From a virus: a DNA stretch of 21,571 bases. Every line of letters starts with the position of its first letter. Position 1 is the stretch's first letter. The translations under genes and the position numbers were made by a program. Of the stretch, positions 7,145-15,556 are shown piece by piece. The DNA is taken from positions 1 to 21,571 of the IMG/VR virus record IMGVR_UViG_3300024308_000066; one strand, given 5' to 3'. A model generated the notes under the pieces. It did no database searches and was not told where the DNA came from. It saw only the letters and a list, made by a program, of their open reading frames with translations.

Positions 7145-7529
7145 CATTCACGACAGGGGCCGCGCCCTAGCTATCCGTATGCTTGCACCTAGACCGCAAG
7201 GAAGTGGGCTTGGCCTAGTGCTTCGGAAAAAGGCAGTTGGTGAGTACAACCCCGAGACTGGAGGGCAGGACGTAGTTTGGACTGAGTATGAAGGCGCTGG
7301 ACTTCGCACTACATTTGACCTCAAGGACATTGATAACACCTACATACTTGAGGGCGACGTAGAAATCCTAATGTCTCCGGCAATGCTAGACGGGGTTACG
7401 GATATGCCGCAGCCGAGTACGAATGACATAATCGTATTTGACGGCGGCTCTTACAATGTCATTGGCGTTAGACCGGGTGACTATGCTGGTCTGAATTGCT
7501 TCTATAAGGCGCATTGCCGTGGCATCTAA
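7137..7529 (+). CDS. Probable head-tail adaptor / stopper protein
   Basis: The protein is 130 residues from ATG 7137 (MPDIHDRGRALAIRML). The start overlaps the previous gene by 8 bases; an upstream in-frame ATG at 7089 would overlap it further and gives an unlikely basic N-terminus. The predicted fold is beta-rich, with turns such as YNPETGGQD and PSTNDIIVFDGGSYNVIGVRPG, the kind of barrel found in head-closure (stopper) proteins. The position immediately before the gp10-like protein and tail terminator matches that job. I see no cysteine cluster or enzyme motif. The call rests on order and fold appearance rather than a recognised family. Confidence 0.6.
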   Translation: MPDIHDRGRALAIRMLAPRPQGSGLGLVLRKKAVGEYNPETGGQDVVWTEYEGAGLRTTFDLKDIDNTYILEGDVEILMSPAMLDGVTDMPQPSTNDIIVFDGGSYNVIGVRPGDYAGLNCFYKAHCRGI

Positions 7530-7968
7530 CGTTCATCACATGACGCGGAAGTATGGTGGCCTGCAAGGTACGTTTGCAGAGCAGCTAGAAGGCTTTGCTG
7601 ATTACGCAAAGGAAATGGCCGATCAGATTTTCAAGTCGGTTGTTATCCAAGTGGGCGCATCGGTAATCAACCTAAGCCCAGTGGACACGGGTAGATTCTT
7701 GGCAAATTGGCAGTTCAGCATTGATGGTGTCAGTAGCGCATCTCTTGATGAAACCGATCAAATGGGCGATGCCACCCTTGCGCGTTTTGTCAAAGAGGTA
7801 GGCGCACTCACCTACGGGCAGGCTGCATATATTTACAACAATCTTGTATACGCGATCCCGCTTGAGTATGGTCATTCAACTCAAAGTCCGCGAGGAATGG
7901 TAAGAATTACGCAAGCTAGGTTTCAGGAAATTGTGCAGCAGGCTATTAGGGAGGTTAGTGACCAATGA
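7519..7968 (+). CDS. Tail completion / HK97 gp10-like (lambda Z-like) protein
   Basis: This 149-residue protein has the family hallmarks NLSPVDTGRFLANWQF (about residues 52-67), YIYNNLVYAIPLEYGHSTQSPRGMVR (about 111-137) and a C-terminal helix. Proteins of this kind act at the head-tail junction during tail completion. The GTG at 7519 is taken as start: TAAGG lies about 10 bases upstream and the reading overlaps the previous gene by 11 bases. ATG 7540 is the alternative, with no visible ribosome site. The end overlaps the tail terminator start as ATGA. Confidence 0.82.
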   Translation: MASNVHHMTRKYGGLQGTFAEQLEGFADYAKEMADQIFKSVVIQVGASVINLSPVDTGRFLANWQFSIDGVSSASLDETDQMGDATLARFVKEVGALTYGQAAYIYNNLVYAIPLEYGHSTQSPRGMVRITQARFQEIVQQAIREVSDQ

Positions 7969-8381
7969 GCCATGCTCTCGCCCGCTCCGCCATTGAGCGC
8001 AAGCTATTCGATTGGGCCAAGGCTAAGTCTCCGGTCCTGCCTTCATTCTTCAGTACGCAGAAAGGCGATGTTGCAAAGCCAATCTTCATTCGCGGCAACC
8101 TGCTTCCAGCCTCGGCCCGGACTGAATGCCTTCAAGGCGATGAGATTACCTACCTTGGCTTGTATCAGGTAACTATCTCATGCCAGCCCGACCAACCAAT
8201 CGGAAATGCAGAATCACTAGTTTCACAGATTCAAGAGTTGTTCCCGGTTTACTCAGATATTGGCATTGAAAGTTTCAACGGAATGATTACAGATGCCGTT
8301 GACCAAGGGCCAACTATTTACGAAGATTCACGCTACAATGTCCCCGTTACAATCCCGTACCGTGGCGTAGTTGCTACCTAA
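7965..8381 (+). CDS. Tail terminator protein (DUF4128, lambda U-like)
   Basis: This 138-residue protein should cap the tail tube and join it to the head. The pattern FIRGNLLPASARTECLQGDEITYLGLYQVTI followed by an amphipathic helix (IGNAESLVSQIQELFP) and a C-terminal beta part (YNVPVTIPYRGVV) fits the DUF4128/terminator family. Its start overlaps the previous stop in ATGA, and the tube protein begins 11 bases after its stop, the normal order. Length is typical for U-like proteins. No oddities seen. Confidence 0.78.
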   Translation: MSHALARSAIERKLFDWAKAKSPVLPSFFSTQKGDVAKPIFIRGNLLPASARTECLQGDEITYLGLYQVTISCQPDQPIGNAESLVSQIQELFPVYSDIGIESFNGMITDAVDQGPTIYEDSRYNVPVTIPYRGVVAT

Positions 8382-8392
8382 GAGGTTTATAT

Positions 8393-9046
8393 ATGGCTAA
8401 GAGAATGGAACTTCCCAACGGTGCGAAAGTTCATACCGCACTTTCCATGGGCGCTCCGGTAACCATTACCGCGATCACTAACGCTAACCCCGCTGTTGTA
8501 ACAGCAGACTCGCACGGCCTAACTGCCGGTGATTATGTAATCATCAACTCCCCGTGGTGTGAGCTTGATGGCCGCGCATTCCGCGTCGGCGTAACTGATG
8601 TTGATACATTCACGCTAATTGGCGCTGACACTTCGGATACGACCGACTTCTCTCCAGGCGGCGGTGCTGGCTCCTTCCAAGAGGTTGTCTCTTGGACTGA
8701 AGTGCCTTGTGTTACTGACACGTCTCTTACTGGCGGCGAGGCTCAGTGGGCTGAAGTTGGTTGCCTTCAGGAGCAGAAAACCACTCGGCTGTTTAATGGT
8801 TTCTCTCCTATTGATTGGCAAATGTCTGTTGTTGATCTTGATGGAAACCCGGCGATTGAGCGTTTTGAGGAAGTAACCAAGTCTCAAGAGCCGACTGTCA
8901 CCCGCATTACGTTGAAGTCTGGCAAGGTCAAGCTGTATCCGGGCATCCACATTATCAGTCCGGATTCCACTATGACTCGCGGTGAGGTGATGGTACGCAC
9001 CCTGAATATCGCCGTCACCGACATTACCAAGTATCCGGCCCCGTAA
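8393..9046 (+). CDS. Major tail tube protein
   Basis: This 217-residue protein lies between the tail terminator and the tail assembly chaperones, where the tube protein always is. It is beta-rich with few Lys/Arg. Residues about 22-80 form a domain with the pattern PAVVTADSHGLTAGDYVIINS and FRVGVTDVDTFTLIGADT, an insertion commonly found in phage tube and tail proteins and related to Ig-like or ubiquitin-activating-like repeats. The C-terminal half (TTRLFNGFSPIDWQMSVVDLDG onward) resembles the gpV/TTP core. AGAGG at 8381-8385 is 7 bases upstream. The protein polymerises as rings around the tape measure. Confidence 0.82.
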   Translation: MAKRMELPNGAKVHTALSMGAPVTITAITNANPAVVTADSHGLTAGDYVIINSPWCELDGRAFRVGVTDVDTFTLIGADTSDTTDFSPGGGAGSFQEVVSWTEVPCVTDTSLTGGEAQWAEVGCLQEQKTTRLFNGFSPIDWQMSVVDLDGNPAIERFEEVTKSQEPTVTRITLKSGKVKLYPGIHIISPDSTMTRGEVMVRTLNIAVTDITKYPAP

Positions 9047-9056
9047 GGAGTAATTT

Positions 9057-9440
9057 GTGGCAAAGAAGTTCTCGATCAAGCGTGATCCGACCTTTACCAC
9101 GACTGTGAACCTGCCCGCACCTGGGCAGGCTCCGGTTCCGGTGAGTTTCACGTTTAAGTGGATGGATCGTGAGTCGCTGGCTAAGTTCCATGATGCCCGC
9201 ATGAAGTTTGCTCAGTCTTTCATGGAGAAGGCTAAGGAAACGGAATCTGGCACTGAGCTTGCCAAGTTCGCCATTGAGTTTGAGGTTCCTCAGTTGAAGT
9301 CGATCATTGTCGGCTGGGACATTGAGGAGGAATTCAATGATGAGAATCTGCGAGCGCTGGTGGAGTCCGGCTCTGAGCTTCCGGCTGCAATCGTAAGCGG
9401 CTATCTCGCAGCCTATGACAAGGCCCGCGAGGGAAACTGA
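9057..9440 (+). CDS. Tail assembly chaperone, short form (lambda G-like)
   Basis: This 127-residue protein starts with GTG at 9057 behind AAGGAG. It binds the tape measure during tail assembly and is absent from the finished virion, as in lambda gpG. It is mostly helical and charged, with a central segment FKWMDRESLAKFHDARMKF. The final codons GGA AAC TGA are part of the slippery heptamer GGGAAAC, so some ribosomes shift to -1 and make the longer form. The gene lies directly between tube protein and tape measure, the invariant place of these chaperones. Confidence 0.85.
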   Translation: MAKKFSIKRDPTFTTTVNLPAPGQAPVPVSFTFKWMDRESLAKFHDARMKFAQSFMEKAKETESGTELAKFAIEFEVPQLKSIIVGWDIEEEFNDENLRALVESGSELPAAIVSGYLAAYDKAREGN

Positions 9441-9766
9441 GGCAGGTTGCCTATGAGCTTAGCGCCCCGGAAGCCGATATGTCGGCAATGGCGGCGCTAG
9501 GCTTTGACCCTGAAGACTTCGATGAGTCAGATAACACCATCGAGGTTTGGGAATGTAACGCAGATGCCTTCTATGTCTTTGAGTCGATGGCGACACAGTG
9601 GCGAGTAGGCATGGCAGGGGCAACCGGGCTGGACTACGCTGCAATGCCCGTGGTCATGGATATGGTAGGGGTAGGTAAGAAGCGCAGGCCGGAAGTATTC
9701 GCATCGGTCCGCATTATGGAAAGTGTCGCCCTAGAAACCATGGCGGAGCATAGAAACGATGGCTAA
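9057..9766 (+). CDS. Frameshifted tail assembly chaperone, long form (lambda GT-like)
   Basis: A -1 shift at 9431-9437 joins the 127-residue G-like part to a 109-residue extension read from CTG 9437, giving about 236 residues. The -1 frame is open from the slip site to 9766 and starts LRQVAYELSAPEADM. The extension matches the DUF1799 type of T domain: VWECNADAFYVF, then TQWRVGMAGATGLDYAAM and a C-terminal helix with FASVRIMESVALETM. A separate start at ATG 9479 has no ribosome site, which favours the fusion. In lambda the T domain recruits the tube protein. The end overlaps the tape measure start by 8 bases. Confidence 0.88.
9431..9437 (+). promoter_or_regulatory. Programmed -1 frameshift slippery heptamer GGGAAAC
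   Basis: The heptamer reads G GGA AAC in the zero frame, an ideal X XXY YYZ site, and is followed at once by the stop TGA (9438-9440). Lambda uses GGGAAAG at the same place. The stop directly after the site may pause ribosomes and aid slippage. Confidence 0.9.
9441..9502 (+). promoter_or_regulatory. Predicted RNA structure downstream of the frameshift site
   Basis: A small hairpin GGCA (9441-9444) with TGCC (9448-9451) starts 3 bases after the heptamer. Next, GCTTAGCGCC (9457-9466) pairs with GGCGCTAGGC (9493-9502) over 10 bp with one wobble pair. Inside it, GCCGA (9473-9477) pairs with TCGGC (9482-9486) around TATG. The nested stem could slow ribosomes and stimulate the shift. It also buries the ATG at 9479, which would discourage independent T translation. 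Pairings were found by eye; no folding energy was computed. Confidence 0.55.
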
Positions 9767-12314
9767 TTTTGCACAACTCGGCATCCAGATTGATTCCAAG
9801 CAAGCCGAGGATGCGGCCCGCGATCTAGACGACCTTGCCGCAGCGGGTGCGCGTGCAGAGAAGGCCACTGATAAGCTTTCCAAGACCACTACTGATTGGG
9901 CGGCAGAGCAGCAGAAGGCCAATGCTCGCGCCCGTGAAATGGAGCAGGCGGATGCTCGCAGAGCTGCTAGTGCGCAGAAGGCCAATAGCAGCATCAAAGA
10001 TCAGCAGCAGGAGCTTGCCAAGCTAATTGGGCAGATTGACCCTGCTGTTGCAGCACTTGGGCGGCTTGATGAGCAAGAAAGGAAGCTAGCTCAATTCAGG
10101 CGGCAAGGCCTGGTAGATACTGATACCTTCCAAAAGTACAACGCCCAACTTCAGCAGCAGAGAGGGCTTCTAAGTAGTGTGGGCGGGGCTGCTGAGCGAG
10201 CCGGAATGTCTCAGCGGCAGTATGCGAACAATCTTCGCATCACCAGCATGCAGCTAACCGACATTACAACAGGTCTGCTCACTGGGCAGCCGTTGTATAT
10301 GGTCGCATTGCAGCAGGGCGGCCAGCTAAGGGACATTTGGGGCGGGCTAGGTAACGCAGCCAGAGCGCTTGCCACATCCATCGGCAGCATGATTAACCCA
10401 TTCACTCTGGCAGCGGCAGCAGTTGGAGCTATTGGCGTAGCCTTCTATCAGGCTAGCTCTCGCACCGAGGCGATCAATGAAGCGCTAATTACGACGGGCC
10501 GCAATGCTCAATACAGCGCAGATCAGATCAAGGCACTAGGTAGTGCGGTCGATGAGTCCTTTGGCATTACTTCCGGAAATGCTACGGCTGCAATCACCGC
10601 GCTGGCTACTACAACTCGCCTTAGTGGAGATGCACTTACGGGTGCCGCCGAGGCTGCTACCCGATGGGCGTCCGTTACTGGACAATCTGCGGATACCGTA
10701 GTTGATAAGTTCCGCCAGATTTCCCGCGATCCGCTGGATGCTCTTACTAAGCTAAATGATGCTGAGAACTTCCTGACTCAGACTCAATATGAGAGGATTA
10801 AGGCGCTTCAGGATGAGGGGCGCTGGCAAGATGCAGCTACTGAGGCAGCTAAAATCTATGCCGATACCGTAAATGGAAGGGCGCGAGAAATTGAGCAGAG
10901 CCTTGGCCTTATTTCTACCGCATGGCTCAACATCAAGCGCACCAGTAGCGAGGCGTGGGATAGTGTTGTAACTGGCGTAGATAGCGCCCTAGGTCCGCTT
11001 CAACGCTATGCAGATAGGCTTGCCCAGATTGGTGGGCTACAGCGTGACCTTGCCTCCTATGCTGGCGCGCTAGTCAGCCTGCCTCTTGGAATTATTTCTA
11101 GGTTTGGTGGGAACGCTGGTCGTGGCCGTCCAGAAGTAATCATGCCTGGTGTTGATGGCGAGACTCGCACGCCTGAGGCCATTAGAAATGAGGCTGATGT
11201 AAAGAGAACTCAGCAGGCTGCGGAAGCATGGAAGTCCATTGTTGCATCTACTGACAAGAGCCTACAGCAACAGATTCAGATTCAGAGGATTAAAGAAGCT
11301 GGTATTGCGGCAGGAAAGAGTGAGTCTGAAATTCAGGCACAAATAAACGCCTACACCGCTAGCATTGCCAAGTCCTCATCCTCTGCCACTGCGGCAACGA
11401 GAGCGCGTAAGGTTGAACTCACTGAGGAGCAGAAGGCGGCTCAAACGCTAGCCAGAAGCTATGAATCCATAACGGCTCAGCTAGAGCGCCAGATTGCATT
11501 GCAGCAAGATAATTCTCAGCTCGCCAGAGTTAACTACGACATTGCATCGGGCAACCTTCGTGGGCTTAGCCAGACAGATCAAGAAAAGCTACGAAATCTA
11601 GCTGGCGTAGCTGACATTGAATCAGATTACGCCGCGCTCTATAGTGGGCTTGATACCTTGCAGGCAAAGGGGCAGGAGACAACTTCACTCCTTGGTGAGT
11701 ATGGTGTCCAGGCAGCTAGGAATATGCAAACGGCATTCGCTGATTTCCTATTTGATCCGTTCTCTGACGGCCTAGACGGTATGCTGAAAGGGTTCCTTAA
11801 GACTTTGCAGCGGATGGCTGCTGAGGCTGCGGCCTCTCAGATTTTCCAATTGATTGGTAGTGCCGCATCTAGCTACACGGGTCAAGGCGCCGGGTGGGTT
11901 AATGCAATTGGCTCTATCCTTTCTAACGGGAAATCTGAAGGTGGCTATACCGGACATGGTGGGAAGTATGAGCCTGCTGGAATCGTCCATCGCGGCGAGG
12001 TTGTGTGGTCACAAGCTGACGTAAAGGCTGTTGGCGGTCCCAAGCGAGCCAATGCCATGCGTCCTACTGCTGGATATGCCAGTGGCGGCATTGTTGGCGG
12101 TGGCGCATCCTCTTCGCCTAACAATGCTTCGCCAACCTTTGAAATCAATATCAACATGGAAGGCGGAACCGTCACATCGCAGACTCAGAGCGGCAGTGCT
12201 AGCCAAGATGGCATGCAGCTAGTTAATATGATCGAAGCTGCATGCAGCCAGTGGTGGATTAAGCAGAACCGTACTGGCGGTGCTGTATATAAGACTTTGA
12301 GAGGAATTGGCTGA
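9759..12314 (+). CDS. Tail length tape measure protein (lambda H-like)
   Basis: This 851-residue protein fixes tail length and is ejected during infection. Residues about 10-140 are helical and charged (coiled coil). A TMP_2-like region follows (about 155-235), with MALQQGGQLRDIWGGLG-like content and a hydrophobic stretch PFTLAAAAVGAIGVAF. A second coiled-coil zone lies at about 460-620. The C-terminal lambda-type region carries FLFDPFSDGLDGMLKGFLKTLQRM (about 660-685) and the Gly-rich GGYTGHGGKYEPAGIVHRGEVV motif. At roughly 0.15 nm per residue this predicts a tail near 130 nm, close to lambda, whose tape measure has similar size. It overlaps the T domain by 8 bases and gene M by TGATG. Confidence 0.92.
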   Translation: MANFAQLGIQIDSKQAEDAARDLDDLAAAGARAEKATDKLSKTTTDWAAEQQKANARAREMEQADARRAASAQKANSSIKDQQQELAKLIGQIDPAVAALGRLDEQERKLAQFRRQGLVDTDTFQKYNAQLQQQRGLLSSVGGAAERAGMSQRQYANNLRITSMQLTDITTGLLTGQPLYMVALQQGGQLRDIWGGLGNAARALATSIGSMINPFTLAAAAVGAIGVAFYQASSRTEAINEALITTGRNAQYSADQIKALGSAVDESFGITSGNATAAITALATTTRLSGDALTGAAEAATRWASVTGQSADTVVDKFRQISRDPLDALTKLNDAENFLTQTQYERIKALQDEGRWQDAATEAAKIYADTVNGRAREIEQSLGLISTAWLNIKRTSSEAWDSVVTGVDSALGPLQRYADRLAQIGGLQRDLASYAGALVSLPLGIISRFGGNAGRGRPEVIMPGVDGETRTPEAIRNEADVKRTQQAAEAWKSIVASTDKSLQQQIQIQRIKEAGIAAGKSESEIQAQINAYTASIAKSSSSATAATRARKVELTEEQKAAQTLARSYESITAQLERQIALQQDNSQLARVNYDIASGNLRGLSQTDQEKLRNLAGVADIESDYAALYSGLDTLQAKGQETTSLLGEYGVQAARNMQTAFADFLFDPFSDGLDGMLKGFLKTLQRMAAEAAASQIFQLIGSAASSYTGQGAGWVNAIGSILSNGKSEGGYTGHGGKYEPAGIVHRGEVVWSQADVKAVGGPKRANAMRPTAGYASGGIVGGGASSSPNNASPTFEININMEGGTVTSQTQSGSASQDGMQLVNMIEAACSQWWIKQNRTGGAVYKTLRGIG

Positions 12315-12646
12315 TGGCCGACAGATTTACATGGTGCGCCACTAAGCAATCTACCGGCCAGGTAACTAGCTCCATCAAGCGCGCTCAGTTTGGAGACGGT
12401 TACGCACAGTCTGCTGCTGATGGCATCAATCCGCTAAAGCGCATTTGGAATGTGGAGTTTGTCGGAACTAAGCAGCGCGCCCAAGAGATTGTGAACTTTC
12501 TAGATTCTCACGTTGGTAAGAGTTTCATTTGGGAAGTTCCATTCTTCGGTGACGCATATTTCTACTGCGATACCTACAACCCATCTCCGAATGGGAATAG
12601 GCTATGGACTGTAACCGCTACATTTGAACAAACTTATCAGCCTTAA
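12314..12646 (+). CDS. M: Minor tail protein M
   Basis: This 110-residue protein fits the phage minor tail protein M family: FTWCATKQSTGQVTSSIKRAQFGDGYAQ at the start, NFLDSHVGKSFIWEVPF in the middle, and WTVTATFEQTY at the end. It is part of the tail tip below the tape measure. It starts at ATG 12314 overlapping the tape measure stop (TGATG). In lambda the next gene is L; here a 273-residue fibre-like gene intervenes 9 bases after the stop. Confidence 0.88.
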   Translation: MADRFTWCATKQSTGQVTSSIKRAQFGDGYAQSAADGINPLKRIWNVEFVGTKQRAQEIVNFLDSHVGKSFIWEVPFFGDAYFYCDTYNPSPNGNRLWTVTATFEQTYQP

Positions 12647-12655
12647 GGAATAAGT

Positions 12656-13477
12656 ATGGCACGACAAGAAATCGACCTAACCACTCCACAGCCCAACGGT
12701 AAAATGGGAGAGCCGACTAAATCGGCTTGGGAGAAAGTTAATGACATGACTCAGGAATTGTATGCTGGCCTTGACAAGTCAATGCAATTCTCAGGTAAAA
12801 ATATCCTTCATAATTGCGGAATTCCTGTGAATCAGAGGGGATTTCAAGGAGGGGCTCTTGCGTTTGGTGCATTTGGATATGACAGGTGGAAAGGAGGAAA
12901 TGGCGGATGCACAATTTCAATTAATAGTTCCGGGGTGTGGAGCTTGAATGGAGCAATTCAACAGGTAATTGATGATGTTCAGGATGTTTGGAATAGGCCT
13001 ATTACATTTAGTGCACAATCTCCTTCAGGTCCAATTTCTGTTTATATGGGTGGTGCCACTGGTGTAATCCCCGCTGGAAGTGGCAGGCAAAGTGTTACTC
13101 TTCAGGCTAATGGTAGCGGGAATATGCTTGTTGATATAAGCACTCCAATTACAGCAACATTCTCAATGCTTCAAATGGAAAGGGGCACAAGCGCAACTTC
13201 ATTTGACTTTAGGCCAATTTCATTGGAGAGAGCTATTTGTGAGAGGTATGCAATTTCAGGCAACATACTTGTTAGAGGCAATGGAGTTGGAGTAGGTCAA
13301 TGGCTTGTTAGGCACTCAATGAGGGCTATTCCAACAATCACAGTAAGTTCTGTAAATTATTTGTATAGTTGCAGCAACCTTGTTACAAGTGGCGCAGCCA
13401 CATATGCTGAGTTTTATGTAAATACAACAAACTCATGGGCTTTTGCGTGCAACTACATTCTAAGCGCAGACATTTAA
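12656..13477 (+). CDS. Inserted tail fibre-like / putative receptor-binding protein
   Basis: This 273-residue protein stands between M and L, where lambda-like phages normally have none. Its N-terminus (DLTTPQPNGKMGEPTKSAWEKVNDMTQELYA) resembles the short trimerisation/attachment segments of phage fibre-like proteins. The rest is beta-rich and Ser/Gly/Thr-rich, like a jelly-roll carbohydrate-binding domain. The end carries ATSFDFRPISLERAICERY, a pattern common in tail fibre and receptor-binding proteins. G+C is about 38% at 12781-12840 by hand count, against 58% at 13921-13980 in gene L, pointing to separate acquisition. AAGGA lies 7 bases upstream of the start. Host receptor binding is inferred, not shown. 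Confidence 0.68.
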   Translation: MARQEIDLTTPQPNGKMGEPTKSAWEKVNDMTQELYAGLDKSMQFSGKNILHNCGIPVNQRGFQGGALAFGAFGYDRWKGGNGGCTISINSSGVWSLNGAIQQVIDDVQDVWNRPITFSAQSPSGPISVYMGGATGVIPAGSGRQSVTLQANGSGNMLVDISTPITATFSMLQMERGTSATSFDFRPISLERAICERYAISGNILVRGNGVGVGQWLVRHSMRAIPTITVSSVNYLYSCSNLVTSGAATYAEFYVNTTNSWAFACNYILSADI

Positions 13478-13489
13478 TGAGATTTAATA

Positions 13490-14188
13490 ATGTCGATTAA
13501 TTCTGACATTCAATCGCTAGACCCTGGGAACAAAATTGTTCTATTTGAGCTTGATGCAACAAGCCTCAATGCTGACCAATTGTATTTTCATGCTCATTTG
13601 CAAAGCGGCCCTATCTTCTGGCAAGGTCAGCAGTATGATCCGTGGCCGATTGAGTGTGAGGGGTTCGCACGAAGCACTAGCGCCCCCCCTCAGCCTAAGC
13701 TGCGTGTAGGCAATGTGGATGGAACTATCACGGCTCTGTGCCTAGCGTTTGATGATCTAGTTGGCGCTCGCCTGATTAGACGTCAGACCCTTGTTCAATA
13801 CCTTGACTCTGCAAACTTCCCTCAGCCTAATCCAACCGCTGACCCAAATGAGCATTTCCCTGATGAAATTTGGTACATCGAGCGGAAGTCTGCGGAGAAT
13901 GATGAGGTAGTAGAGTTTGAGCTTGCTACGGCTGCTGATCTAAACGGGCAGCAGTTGCCAGGGCGTCAGATCATCGCCAATGCCTGTACTTGGATTCTAC
14001 GCGGCGGTTATCGTGGGCCTTACTGCGGTTACAATGGGCCACCTGTTGCCGACATTAACGACAATCCCACTAGCGATCCAAGTCTAGACGTTTGTGGGGG
14101 GCGAGTAGGTAGCTGCAAGCTTAGGTTTGGTGCTAATAATGAACTTCCATACGGCAGTTTCCCGGCTGCATCTCTAATTAGAGGTTAA
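13490..14188 (+). CDS. L: Minor tail protein L
   Basis: This 232-residue protein matches the phage minor tail protein L family. The N-terminal domain (PGNKIVLFELDATSL, then QYDPWPIECEGFARS) is followed by a C-terminal part with four cysteines, Cys166, Cys179, Cys202 and Cys209 (NACTW, GPYCGY, DVCGGRVGSC), in the arrangement that binds a 4Fe-4S cluster in lambda gpL. The closing motif NELPYGSFPAA is typical. It helps build the tail tip together with K, I and J. It begins 12 bases after the inserted fibre-like gene and ends just before the K start. Confidence 0.9.
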   Translation: MSINSDIQSLDPGNKIVLFELDATSLNADQLYFHAHLQSGPIFWQGQQYDPWPIECEGFARSTSAPPQPKLRVGNVDGTITALCLAFDDLVGARLIRRQTLVQYLDSANFPQPNPTADPNEHFPDEIWYIERKSAENDEVVEFELATAADLNGQQLPGRQIIANACTWILRGGYRGPYCGYNGPPVADINDNPTSDPSLDVCGGRVGSCKLRFGANNELPYGSFPAASLIRG

Positions 14189-14189
14189 T

Positions 14190-14927
14190 GTGAAGCTTTC
14201 TACGCTCAAGGATGCTCAGGATCACGCAGCGAGATGTTACCCGCATGAATCTTGCGGCCTACTTGTTAGCAAGAACGGCGATCAATTCTATGTTGAGTGC
14301 GAAAACTCACATAACAACCCATCTGAACATTTCAGGATCAGTGGGGAGCAGTTCGCCGCTGCTGAGGATATTGGAGAAGTGGTTGCAGTGATCCATAGTC
14401 ATCCTAATGGATCAAGTGAGCCTTCACACGCTGACCGTGTGCAGTGTGAGCTTTCTGAACTTCCTTGGCATATCCTAAGTATTGGCATGGTTGATGGGAA
14501 GCCAGACTTTGGCATTCAAGGATATTGCGAGCCATGCGGTTTTGAGGCCCCTCTTGAGGGTCGGCAGTTCGCTCATGGAATTCTAGACTGCTTTACGCTT
14601 TTCAAAGACTTCCTTTGGCGTGAATATGGAATTGGCGTTTCCGAATATGACCGCGATGATGATTGGTGGGAGAAGGGTCAAGAGCTTTACAGCATGGAGC
14701 GGCTTAACGCTGAGGGATTCTTACAAATCACCGACGAAATTAAGCGTGGCGACATTATTCTCATGAACGTTCGCTCTAAGGTTCCTAACCACGCTGGCGT
14801 ATATCTCGGAGATGGTCAGATGCTACATCACCTGCATGGCAGGCTATCTCGCCGAGAGAACTACGGCGGATATTGGGCGGAGCGAACTGTATACGTAGTC
14901 AGACACCGAGATATGCCAAATGGATAA
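14190..14927 (+). CDS. K: Tail tip protein K: JAMM plus NlpC/P60 peptidase domains
   Basis: This 245-residue protein has two enzyme-like domains. The first (1 to about 110) carries the JAMM/MPN metalloprotease signature: Glu20 (PHESCGLL), His69 and His71 (HSHP), Ser79 and Asp82. The second (about 125-245) is NlpC/P60-like with Cys134 (GILDCFTL), His201 (NHAGVYLG) and a nearby His213. It probably cleaves cell-wall peptide bonds during DNA entry or processes tail tip parts. The start is GTG at 14190, two bases after the previous stop's end, with AGAGG upstream; ATG at 14188 is followed at once by a stop. The end overlaps gene I by 8 bases. Confidence 0.9.
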   Translation: MKLSTLKDAQDHAARCYPHESCGLLVSKNGDQFYVECENSHNNPSEHFRISGEQFAAAEDIGEVVAVIHSHPNGSSEPSHADRVQCELSELPWHILSIGMVDGKPDFGIQGYCEPCGFEAPLEGRQFAHGILDCFTLFKDFLWREYGIGVSEYDRDDDWWEKGQELYSMERLNAEGFLQITDEIKRGDIILMNVRSKVPNHAGVYLGDGQMLHHLHGRLSRRENYGGYWAERTVYVVRHRDMPNG

Positions 14928-15537
14928 GCCGCTAAAGAAAGTGGTTCTGTATGGCCCCATGCGAAAGCGATTTGGGCGAGAGTTTGAATTGGCTGTGTCA
15001 TCCCCTAAAGAGGCGATCCACGCCCTGTGTGTGCAGGTTGAGGGATTTAAAAAGTATCTATTTGACTCTAAAGCCAATGGCCTAACCTTTGCAATTTTCA
15101 TTGGCAAGCGCAATGTCGGCGAGGATGGCCTGGCCGATCCTGCTGGAAATGATGAGATTCGCATTGCGCCCATTATCCAAGGCAGTAAGCGCCAAGGTGC
15201 ATTGCAGACCATTGTGGGCGCAGTGCTAATCATTGTTGCTGCGGTATACACTGGCGGCGTCGGTGCTGCCTTTGCTGCTGGTGGCTATGCTGGCGCGGCC
15301 GCGTCCCTAGGCCTATCCATGGTGATTGGCGGAGTCGTGCAGATGCTTTCACCTCAGCCCAAGGGACTAGGGGCAAAGGATGACCCTGGCAATCTGCCTA
15401 GCTATTCGATGGATGGCGCTGTGAATACTCAGGCCCAAGGGAATCCCGTCCCTCTATGTTATGGCGGGCCTTTGATTATTGGCGGTGCTATCATTAGTGG
15501 CGGAATCTACGCTGAAGATATTTCAGCTAACGCTTAA
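14920..15537 (+). CDS. I: Tail assembly protein I
   Basis: This 205-residue protein matches the lambda tail assembly protein I family. An N-terminal ubiquitin-like domain (about 1-85, starting KKVVLYGPMRKRFGREFEL) is followed by a hydrophobic Gly/Ala-rich stretch (about 95-143), then a short C-terminal region with YGGPLIIGGAIISGG, a motif shared with family members. It is needed for tail tip initiation, and in lambda it is not found in the virion. It overlaps K by 8 bases. J starts about 19 bases after its stop or inside its last codons. Confidence 0.87.
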   Translation: MDKPLKKVVLYGPMRKRFGREFELAVSSPKEAIHALCVQVEGFKKYLFDSKANGLTFAIFIGKRNVGEDGLADPAGNDEIRIAPIIQGSKRQGALQTIVGAVLIIVAAVYTGGVGAAFAAGGYAGAAASLGLSMVIGGVVQMLSPQPKGLGAKDDPGNLPSYSMDGAVNTQAQGNPVPLCYGGPLIIGGAIISGGIYAEDISANA

Positions 15538-15556
15538 CTACAAATCGGCGGAACCT

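Noticed and set aside
9479-9766. T domain as an independently started gene
   Set aside because: No ribosome site precedes ATG 9479, the ATG lies in a predicted hairpin loop, and the slippery site explains expression better.
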